Below, piece by piece: positions 33,243 to 39,364 of a stretch of 55,085 nt of DNA. The notes beneath the pieces were generated by a model, which searched no databases, was not told where the DNA came from, and saw only the letters and a list, made by a program, of their open reading frames with translations. The stretch spans positions 1-55,085 of the forward strand of contig JAUHYL010000023.1 in assembly GCA_030426545.1 (NCBI GenBank). Reading direction: 5' to 3'. A program made the position numbers and the translations under genes. The stretch's first letter is position 1; each line of letters starts with the position of its first letter. The stretch is from Gammaproteobacteria bacterium. GTDB lineage: Bacteria > Pseudomonadota > Gammaproteobacteria > Pseudomonadales > Halieaceae.

Positions 33243-33653
33243 TCAGGCGGCCACCTGCCGTTGCGTGTACTTGAAGATAATTTCCCGCAACACGCCTTCC
33301 GGAGGAATCTTGGTGACGTGGGCCGTCGCACCACGTGCCTGTCCCTTCGCAATATCGAAGATGCCGTCCGATGAGGACAGCATCACCACGGGTGTGTCAC
33401 GCGTGTCTTCGGCATTGCGGATCAGGGAGCAGGTCTGGTAGCCATCCAACTCCGGCATGGTGATGTCCAGGAATATCAGATCTGGCTTGAACCGACGCAG
33501 CATCCCCAACGCCTTATAGCCATCCTCTGCGCACTCGACCTCACAACCCATGTTGCGGAGCGTATGCGACATCATCATGCGGATGGTCTTGGCGTCATCG
33601 ACAACAGCGATTTTCACACCGCTGATGTCCATTTCCTCAGTTCCATTGCTCAT
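33243..33653 (-). CDS. pilG: PilG-type response regulator
   Basis: The start was set at the ATG at 33653 (MSNGTEEMDISGVKIAVVDD), with GAGG upstream. The 136-residue protein is a lone receiver domain. It shows the acidic pair VVDD, the phospho-acceptor Asp in LIFLDITMPELDGYQTC, the MLSSSDGIFDIAKG motif found in PilG proteins, and the conserved Lys in HVTKIPP. The Pro that normally follows this Lys is replaced by Ile, a small deviation. PilG is the output regulator driving pilus extension through PilB and cyclase signalling. It is the first gene of the Pil-Chp operon. A PilH partner is not encoded next to it, which is unusual. Confidence 0.9.
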   Translation of the reverse strand: MSNGTEEMDISGVKIAVVDDAKTIRMMMSHTLRNMGCEVECAEDGYKALGMLRRFKPDLIFLDITMPELDGYQTCSLIRNAEDTRDTPVVMLSSSDGIFDIAKGQARGATAHVTKIPPEGVLREIIFKYTQRQVAA

Positions 33654-33730
33654 GTTCGCCCTCGTTCTCTTATCAGTAACGCAGCTCTGTTTGCGTTGTT
33701 TCGTTTGCCGATACAGTATTTGTAGCGCGC

Positions 33731-33779
33731 AAAAATCCATCAAGAGAAAACTCTACTTTTCTCCAGAAAATGGATTTTT
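33731..33779. repeat. Nested AT-rich inverted repeat in the pilG leader
   Basis: The outer perfect arms AAAAATCCAT (33731-33740) and ATGGATTTTT (33770-33779) enclose the inner perfect arms GAGAAAA (33744-33750) and TTTTCTC (33757-33763), with the hexaloop CTCTAC. On the minus strand the structure ends in ATGGATTTTT, and on the plus strand in a T-tract. It therefore has terminator form in both directions. It lies 78 bases upstream of the pilG start. It could be an attenuator, a barrier to read-through, or an operator. Confidence 0.7.
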
Positions 33780-33882
33780 TAAACGTGAACCAGTTCCGCA
33801 ATCAAACGGGGAATGGGCGCGAAACCACTGTATTTACTGACTTTCAGCGCTATTGAGAAATATTACCGGAACAGGGGAAAAC

Positions 33883-33906
33883 GGCCGCAAGACTATTGAC
33901 GCGGCC
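33883..33906 (-). terminator. Hairpin terminator after the 200-residue hypothetical gene
   Basis: The arms GGCCGC and GCGGCC enclose a 12-base loop. On the minus strand the hairpin is followed by GTTTTCCCC. It lies about 85 bases past the stop at 33991 and before the pilG leader hairpin, so it probably ends the regulator operon. Confidence 0.5.
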
Positions 33907-33990
33907 CTTGTTTCAATCAAACGCAGAGGGTTTTGATACCCGGCCCAGGGCCCAAAAAAGGCTAGCGCCGGGAAAAGTGTGACAGCGTTC

Positions 33991-34593
33991 TCATTCCTTG
34001 GGGAACATGTAGTTCTTAAACGGTTCCAGGTGACCCGCCTGGAAATCACGCAGCTCATAGATATTGAACTTGTGCATCAAAGTGAGACAACGCTGGAATA
34101 CCTGGTCGGCCTCGTAGGCTGATGGAGGGATGCCGAACTCATCGGTAATCTGAGCGAAGATTGTCGAGGCAATCTCCCGACGAGTCTGGTCAGCCCGGTA
34201 CATGGCGTGACTGACTGGAGATGAGACTATGGGGGAGCCATAAATAAGAAAAGCCTCCCAGCGCTGTACGTCCTGGCCTTCGTCAAGCTGGGCAACCAGG
34301 AACTTGACCATGTTATGCAAATCCAGTCGTGGCGGAAGAACATCTTTCTGCAGCCATTTGCGCACATCAGACTCGCGCCATTCACGGTTAATCGCCAGCA
34401 CACTGATAACTCTTCCTTCGGCCTGGGGAGGAGCGGCACCCGCCAGGTCCCAAAGCATATTTAGTCTCGAGGAAAATCCCAGCGTGACGGGAAGGTCCGT
34501 TTCGCGGATACGCTCATACTCTTGTGCGTATTCCTCTACCGTCTTGCCCCGAGGTAGTGGATTACCCGCCGAATCTCGTGTTTCGCCTGCCAT
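33991..34593 (-). CDS. Hypothetical protein (200 aa) in the regulator operon
   Basis: This soluble 200-residue protein has GGGAG 8 bases before its ATG and starts 17 bases after the regulator stop at 34611. It shows TVEEYAQEYERIRETDLPVTLGFSSRLNMLWDLA near the N-terminus. The middle part reads VRKWLQKDVLPPRLDLHNMVKFLVAQLDEGQDV, and the C-terminal part is helical with FQRCLTLMHKFNIYELRDF. No signal peptide, membrane helix or known catalytic motif was found. Its tight linkage to the PAS/AAA regulator suggests a partner or target of that protein. I do not recognise the family. Confidence 0.7.
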   Translation of the reverse strand: MAGETRDSAGNPLPRGKTVEEYAQEYERIRETDLPVTLGFSSRLNMLWDLAGAAPPQAEGRVISVLAINREWRESDVRKWLQKDVLPPRLDLHNMVKFLVAQLDEGQDVQRWEAFLIYGSPIVSSPVSHAMYRADQTRREIASTIFAQITDEFGIPPSAYEADQVFQRCLTLMHKFNIYELRDFQAGHLEPFKNYMFPKE

Positions 34594-34610
34594 GTGATCT
34601 GCTCCCGGGC

Positions 34611-36749
34611 TCAGCTCTCTGCCCGCTGCTTCAGTCTCTTCGTATAGGTGGGCGTAGACACGCCCAGCAACTGCGCACGTTTAGCCGCACTCAGGCTCCC
34701 CGCCTGTTCTTCAAGATGTGCCAACAGTCGATCCTGCAGCATCAACAGAGGGGAATCATCCAACTGCGAGCATTCTCTCACCCACTCGCGTACCAGGCGA
34801 CGCGGCGTTTGCCACAAGGCACTTGCGGCACGCTCTGCCTCCCGTGCGAGGACTTTCGGCATCCAGCGGCTGATGTTGCGCGACCTCGTGTGCAGAAATT
34901 CCGCCGCACGCGGAGCGTCTTCACGGTAACGCTCCATTGCCGCCGCCACCAGTTCATCTTCCAGCCAGGTACCCAGCGGTTTGATCAATTCCAGCTCAAG
35001 CACCGCGCGAACGGCCTGACCAAGCGCCACATCCAGTGATTCGAGCGTGCTGGGCTCGTAGGCATCGCTCACGCCACCATCCGGTTCGGGTGCAGACAGG
35101 AAAGGAGCTGACTCCGGCACAAAGTGCGACCCTTCCGGATCGATGCCATCGAACAGGCCAAGGTCTACGGGCGTCAGCCAGGTCTTATCCGTTTTATCGA
35201 GGGCGTCACTAATGCACTGCCTCATTTCGCTGATGTTTCCCGGCCAGTCGTACAGCAGCATCGCCTGCTCTGCGTCAGGCGTGAACCCGCGCATGGCGCG
35301 ATCACGCTGCTCACCTTCCTGCACCAGAATCTTGTGCGCCCAGCGCAGCACAGCCTGCTTGCGATCCTTGATCGGTGGCACATAGATGGGATAACCGCCA
35401 AACGCGCCTGCCAGCGTCTCAGTCAACTCACCCTTGCGCATCAGTCGTTCCAGGCTTTGCGGGAAAAGCGCGATGAACTTTACCCGCTCCAGCGCCCGCG
35501 GCGGCGACGAATCAGCGAGAACGCGCGTCCTTATCTGTCGGGCCAGTTTCTGTTGTACATCGGCATGCATTAGCTGGGGCGACTTGAATACGAGTGTCTG
35601 TCCTGCGCTGCGGGCAAGCGCACTGGAGATCTTTGCCTCCGCTGATTTGCGACCGCGGAACTCCCTACAGTCAATTTGGACGAGCGCACCCGGCTCCGCC
35701 CCTGTTGTGTCGTGCATCACCTTCGCCACGTACATCTTACCCGTACCAGCGGGCCCGATGATTGCCACGGGAATGTCTAGACCAGCCAGAAAAAGTGCCT
35801 GGTCGACAGCGCCTTCCATATTGTCAACAACGTAGCCATCGATATCCCGTTCGACCGGCTGCACCTGGGGCACAATCCGGCGCGATGGTGCAGGTTTCAC
35901 AGGAGCCGCCGCCGGAGTTGCTGTGGCTTCGGCCTCGATGGGCTGCGCTCTCAAGGCGCCACCGTGGTTGATAGCACTTGCCACGAGCAGTTGGTAATCG
36001 CCGCTCGCTTCTATTCGAACCTGCTGACCGGCACCCCCGGTACGCGCCAGCGCAAAAGCATGATTGGCTGAGAGGAGCGTGGACAGGACAGACCGCTGTG
36101 GCGATACATGCGCCAACCCCGCGCAGAGCTGAGCGACGGAAGCGAGTTCACCTTCCTGTTTGAGCAGCCGGTGCAGGTGAGAGAGCAGCGCGCGGCAGAT
36201 GTCCCTGGCGCTTTCCAGGTCAACTGCGCGCAGATTCACTACCACGGCACTCCCCAGGGGGGCAGACACCACATCGGCGCTGCGTACGATTTCTGCAAGG
36301 CTTGAGGCAATGAAGTCCATCAGCATCGCGAGTTGCTCAGGTGCCGTATCACTCGAGTACCGCAGGTTCTCAACACCCATCACCACGAGTGTGTCGCCGC
36401 TGGCCGGTACCGGCTGCAGGCCGCCCAGCTTCTCATCGAGCAACGGCCAAAGCAGCAGATTAATGGTGTGGCTGTTCGATTGCGGCATGGCAATGCCGCC
36501 CAGAATTACATCCGAGCGATTTTCTCGAGCAACTAAAAAGGGAGGTAGCATCACATACTGCCGGGCCGCAATGCCCTGGGCGACAATCGCAGCGGTTGCC
36601 TCATCCCCGGTCAGCACATCACGCCACGACAACCCCGTGAGTTCGCTCACATCGCGACCTAACAGCCGGGCAGCTGCCGCGTTGCACGCAGCAACTTTGC
36701 CCGAGTCAGCGTCGATCCGCAGTAGTGCTTCGCCAACCAACTCAGACAT
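34611..36749 (-). CDS. PAS / degenerate AAA+ / Fis-type HTH regulator (enhancer-binding-protein-like)
   Basis: The start was set at the ATG at 36749, overlapping the SnoaL-like gene as ATGTCTGA. The 712-residue protein has a PAS-like region (residues 1-105: VGEALLRIDADSGKVAACNAAAARLLGRD). A middle part with the rhythm of a degraded GGDEF fold follows. A Walker A sequence, GPAGTGKMYVAKV, lies near residue 345. The WPGNISEMRQCISDAL segment near 540 matches the sigma54-activator consensus, and a C-terminal HTH carries AKRAQLLGVSTPTYTKRLKQR. The GAFTGA loop is missing, and Walker B reads LVFKSPQL instead of LFLDE. It is therefore probably not a working sigma54 activator, and may be a DNA-binding scaffold or sensor. 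Confidence 0.8.
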   Translation of the reverse strand: MSELVGEALLRIDADSGKVAACNAAAARLLGRDVSELTGLSWRDVLTGDEATAAIVAQGIAARQYVMLPPFLVARENRSDVILGGIAMPQSNSHTINLLLWPLLDEKLGGLQPVPASGDTLVVMGVENLRYSSDTAPEQLAMLMDFIASSLAEIVRSADVVSAPLGSAVVVNLRAVDLESARDICRALLSHLHRLLKQEGELASVAQLCAGLAHVSPQRSVLSTLLSANHAFALARTGGAGQQVRIEASGDYQLLVASAINHGGALRAQPIEAEATATPAAAPVKPAPSRRIVPQVQPVERDIDGYVVDNMEGAVDQALFLAGLDIPVAIIGPAGTGKMYVAKVMHDTTGAEPGALVQIDCREFRGRKSAEAKISSALARSAGQTLVFKSPQLMHADVQQKLARQIRTRVLADSSPPRALERVKFIALFPQSLERLMRKGELTETLAGAFGGYPIYVPPIKDRKQAVLRWAHKILVQEGEQRDRAMRGFTPDAEQAMLLYDWPGNISEMRQCISDALDKTDKTWLTPVDLGLFDGIDPEGSHFVPESAPFLSAPEPDGGVSDAYEPSTLESLDVALGQAVRAVLELELIKPLGTWLEDELVAAAMERYREDAPRAAEFLHTRSRNISRWMPKVLAREAERAASALWQTPRRLVREWVRECSQLDDSPLLMLQDRLLAHLEEQAGSLSAAKRAQLLGVSTPTYTKRLKQRAES

Positions 36750-37161
36750 CGGTGGGTACAGTTCGCGTCCAGAGCAAATCGAATGCACGCTGCTGGATAC
36801 GCCACCCCGCTGGCACCAGAAGCAGGTTGTCAACGTAGCGTATGCCCATCGTAATATTCAATTCGCGTCCATCAACATCTTGCAGGTGGGAGGCATGACA
36901 ATACGTTTCACCGCTGGCGCTACCCCCTTCCACGTCGTACAACACGTTGCTCACCAGGTGTTGGGTTATCTTGTATTGGTCGAGATTATGCATCATGTCG
37001 ATGATCGCTGCGATGCCTACCACCGACGACCCCATAAACTCAAAGCCGGCGTCAGCGGTGAATACCTCTTTGAAACCGCCGTAGTCCTTTTGATCCGCAC
37101 AGCGCGCGTAGCGGTACATCAGACGCTCTATGGCGATATGGTCTTCCACCGAAATCGCCAC
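36742..37161 (-). CDS. SnoaL-like (NTF2-fold) protein
   Basis: The start was set at a GTG at 37161 (MAISVEDHIAIERLMYRYARCAD), 6 bases after GAGGAAG; a frame start at 37200 lacks a ribosome site. The 139-residue protein has the typical SnoaL_4 opening, IERLMYRYARCADQKDYGGFKEVFTADAGFEF, and later GETYCHASHLQDVDGRELNITMGIRYVD and GWRIQQRAFDLLW. The cone-shaped fold serves isomerases, hydratases or ligand-binding proteins for polycyclic molecules. Its last bases overlap the start of the regulator gene, so both are made together. It may sense or modify a ligand for that regulator, which is inference. Confidence 0.82.
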   Translation of the reverse strand: MAISVEDHIAIERLMYRYARCADQKDYGGFKEVFTADAGFEFMGSSVVGIAAIIDMMHNLDQYKITQHLVSNVLYDVEGGSASGETYCHASHLQDVDGRELNITMGIRYVDNLLLVPAGWRIQQRAFDLLWTRTVPTDV

Positions 37162-37305
37162 TACGGTCTTCCTCGACGACGACTCATCCCGCCGGAGCAA
37201 CTCACACCATTACCACTTACATGGCAGGCAACCGCCAGAATACGGGTCACAACAGGGGCTCTTTTCACGGCTGCCACTCCATCCGTTCCGTACACCGGCA
37301 CGACA

Positions 37306-37980
37306 CTATAAATCGTTCGCACTCGCCTTTTCCCGTATTTTATTGAACACGCGAACAAAGGCCTCGGCCTCCTGCGCGCCGGGCACCACGTACTGGCCCT
37401 GAAACCTGAAGGTCGGCACCACGTAAACATCCCTGTCTCGCCAGAACTGCTCCTGCTCACGCACTTCCACCGCGAACCGTTCGTCGTCCAAAACCGAGGC
37501 TGCCTCGGCCACCGGCAGATCCACCTGCCCGCAGAGCGCCACCAACACAGCAGGGTCGTTAACGTCCTGTCGTCTGGAAAAAAAAGCCTCAAACAGCGCC
37601 AGCTTGAGATCAGTCTGCTTGCCATGAAGCGCAGCCCAGTGGAGCAACTGGTAGGCGCGAAACGTGTTTACCACGCGCATCCCCTCAAAGTAGTCAAACT
37701 CGAAACCCAGTGAATGCCCCAGACTTGTCAGATGATCACGCGTGGCATTGCCGCGCTCCGGGCCACCGCCGTACTTGCGGGCAATATGCTCGCGTAAATC
37801 CTCCCCCGCCTGTGTGATCTGAGGATTGAGCTCGAAAGGATGCCAGCGAATCTCAGCGTGAAACTCACCCGAAACCATAGTGAGCGCTTTTTCGAGTTGC
37901 TTGTAGCCGATCACGCACCACGGACAAACGACATCGGATACAATATCCACCTGCAGTGCATAGCTGTTATTTGCGCCCAC
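37306..37980 (-). CDS. DsbA/FrnE-family thioredoxin-fold oxidoreductase
   Basis: The 224-residue protein starts at a GTG preceded by GGAG at 8 bases. It has the redox motif Cys19-Pro-Trp-Cys22 (DVVCPWCVIG), the GYKQLEKAL helix, and HPFELNPQI near residue 50, the pattern of FrnE and related 2-hydroxychromene-2-carboxylate-isomerase-like proteins. The cis-Pro loop lies in YVVPTFRFQGQYVVPGAQ. It has no signal peptide, so it works in the cytoplasm, unlike classical DsbA. The next gene, 144 bases downstream on the same strand, encodes the SnoaL-like protein. The substrate is not known. Confidence 0.9.
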   Translation of the reverse strand: MGANNSYALQVDIVSDVVCPWCVIGYKQLEKALTMVSGEFHAEIRWHPFELNPQITQAGEDLREHIARKYGGGPERGNATRDHLTSLGHSLGFEFDYFEGMRVVNTFRAYQLLHWAALHGKQTDLKLALFEAFFSRRQDVNDPAVLVALCGQVDLPVAEAASVLDDERFAVEVREQEQFWRDRDVYVVPTFRFQGQYVVPGAQEAEAFVRVFNKIREKASANDL

Positions 37981-38285
37981 TACGTTGTCTCCAAATTCCA
38001 GTCTGAGCGAAGGCCAAACTTGCAGCGCGCTGGAAAGCGTTTCGCGCTGATCGCCAAATGCATACTCTACACCGACAGCGGAACTGGTTCACACTTTTGA
38101 CGTGAGACGTACCAATCTGCCGTTTTTCACCTGTAAACACGCCACATTCTGGACTTTTCGAGAGCTTTTCTTTTGCTTTTCAAACCGCGCTTGCTACAAA
38201 TACAGCACTGACTGATTACCTCCAACCGTATTCTGGAGGTCTAGAAAAACAGGCTGTCGCATTTGCCGGCCACGGGAGAAAAACA
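37981..38285. promoter_or_regulatory. Divergent intergenic region with a candidate plus-strand promoter
   Basis: The region contains no gene. A candidate promoter for the small gene at 38286 is TTGCTT (38173-38178), 16 bases, then TACAAA (38195-38200). Downstream of it an inverted pair, ACCTCC (38218-38223) and GGAGGT (38235-38240), encloses 11 bases. The first arm resembles the anti-Shine-Dalgarno sequence, so folding could affect ribosome access. The actual ribosome site, GGGAGA, lies just before the ATG. Confidence 0.4.
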
Positions 38286-38540
38286 ATGAACCTTATGGAT
38301 TATGACGCTGAAAGCGCAACTCTCAATCTTGACGCACGTGAGCTGCTGATGCTCATGGCACTGGTACAGGAAGGCCGTGATTCCTTTGAGTGCGAGGAAA
38401 AAACCGGTGCAGCACTGGATCAACTCTTGTGCTCCGCCGTGGCCAGCGTGCTTGCCGCCCAGTGCAACAACGAATTGCTGATGACCGCTTCCAACGACGA
38501 CGGCTTCCCCGATATGCCGCAGACTTCCCAGCTGCAGTAA
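38286..38540 (+). CDS. Small acidic hypothetical protein (84 aa)
   Basis: A well-placed GGGAGA precedes the ATG of this 84-residue protein. It is acidic and Leu-rich (SATLNLDARELLMLMALVQEGRDSFECEEKTGAALDQLL), with Cys at about residues 36, 48 and 60. It ends in Pro-Gln-Thr-Ser-Gln-Leu-Gln. There is no signal peptide or membrane helix. The middle could form an amphipathic helical bundle. The gene is separated from the AlkB-like gene by 83 bases and may share a transcript with it. I do not recognise the family. The strong ribosome site and separate promoter argue that it is real. Confidence 0.6.
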   Translation: MNLMDYDAESATLNLDARELLMLMALVQEGRDSFECEEKTGAALDQLLCSAVASVLAAQCNNELLMTASNDDGFPDMPQTSQLQ

Positions 38541-38623
38541 AGCGCAATCCAGGGCGACAATCGCTGTCGCCCCTGACCCGCAACACGCTACAATTGCCGC
38601 CACGGTTTTATGGCGGCTAACGA

Positions 38624-39244
38624 GTGGCAGATCCAGCTCCCTCCACATCCGAACTGATCCCTATTCCCCTCACACAGGGAAGACTGCTTCTGTGCAGACA
38701 GCCCCCCATTGGTTGCGCGGATACCGCTCTGCAAACGCTGCTGGACAACACGCCCTGGCAGCAGTTGAGTATTAAGCTGTTTGGCAAGTCCCACCCCCAG
38801 CCAAGGCTCGAGGCATGGTACGGCGACCCGGGAGCACACTATAGCTACTCGGGAATTCAGCATACGCCATTGCCGTGGACTCCGGAGTTAGCCCAGTTGC
38901 GCCAAGCGCTGGAGTCGTTCTGCAATGCCCGCTTCAACAGCGTTTTGCTCAATCTCTACCGGGATGGCAGCGACTCCATGGGGTTACACGCAGACGACGA
39001 ACCGGAGCTTGGCCCACACCCCACTATCGCATCGCTGAGCCTGGGCGCGCAGCGACGCATGTATTTCAAACACAAAACGCGTAAAGATCTGATCGGCCCC
39101 AGTATCGATCTACCCCACGGCAGCCTTCTGGTAATGGCGGGAGAAACGCAGCAATACTGGAAGCACGGCATTCGAAAAACGCGCAAAGCGTGCGGCGCGC
39201 GCATCAATCTCACTTTTCGCCTGATTGATCATACCGGGGCATAA
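38624..39244 (+). CDS. alkB: AlkB-type 2-oxoglutarate/Fe(II) dioxygenase
   Basis: The 206-residue protein starts at a GTG at 38624; no in-frame ATG is available and the ribosome site is weak. The iron ligands are His122-x-Asp124 (GLHADDEPELG) and His181 (YWKHGIRKTRK). The 2-oxoglutarate ligand motif is RINLTFR (Arg193 and Arg199). NSVLLNLYRDGSDSMG precedes the first ligand. The pattern, including YWKHGI and RINLTFR, is closest to the ALKBH2/3 type, which removes 1-methyladenine and 3-methylcytosine from DNA or RNA. It lies downstream of the small acidic gene and is convergent with the first radical SAM gene. Confidence 0.92.
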   Translation: MADPAPSTSELIPIPLTQGRLLLCRQPPIGCADTALQTLLDNTPWQQLSIKLFGKSHPQPRLEAWYGDPGAHYSYSGIQHTPLPWTPELAQLRQALESFCNARFNSVLLNLYRDGSDSMGLHADDEPELGPHPTIASLSLGAQRRMYFKHKTRKDLIGPSIDLPHGSLLVMAGETQQYWKHGIRKTRKACGARINLTFRLIDHTGA

Positions 39245-39364
39245 GTACCCACGATCTGCAGAATTATCGCTGGCAAAGCACAAGCCAGACCCCACACGAA
39301 TATGACATCGCTTCCCGAACGTCGAGGAAGAACTCTCAGCCAGCGCTCTCATTTGCAACCGGCA

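Larger units (their letters stand above)
33654..33990. other. Leader and intergenic region upstream of pilG
   Basis: These 337 bases contain no gene. The part nearest pilG holds a long nested inverted repeat (33731-33779). Further upstream a GGCCGC/GCGGCC hairpin (33883-33906) lies past the stop of the 200-residue gene at 33991. A CCCGGC/GCCGGG pair is also present nearer that stop. The pilG promoter must lie here, but no -35/-10 pair is clear enough to assign. Confidence 0.5.

Noticed and set aside
36199-37311. 370-residue plus-strand open frame
   Set aside because: It is antisense to the regulator and SnoaL-like genes and shows no domain pattern.
38286-38540. Precursor peptide for the radical SAM pair
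   Set aside because: The small acidic protein is on the other strand, separated by the AlkB-type gene, and has no leader-like or core-like pattern. I would not call it a precursor without conservation data.
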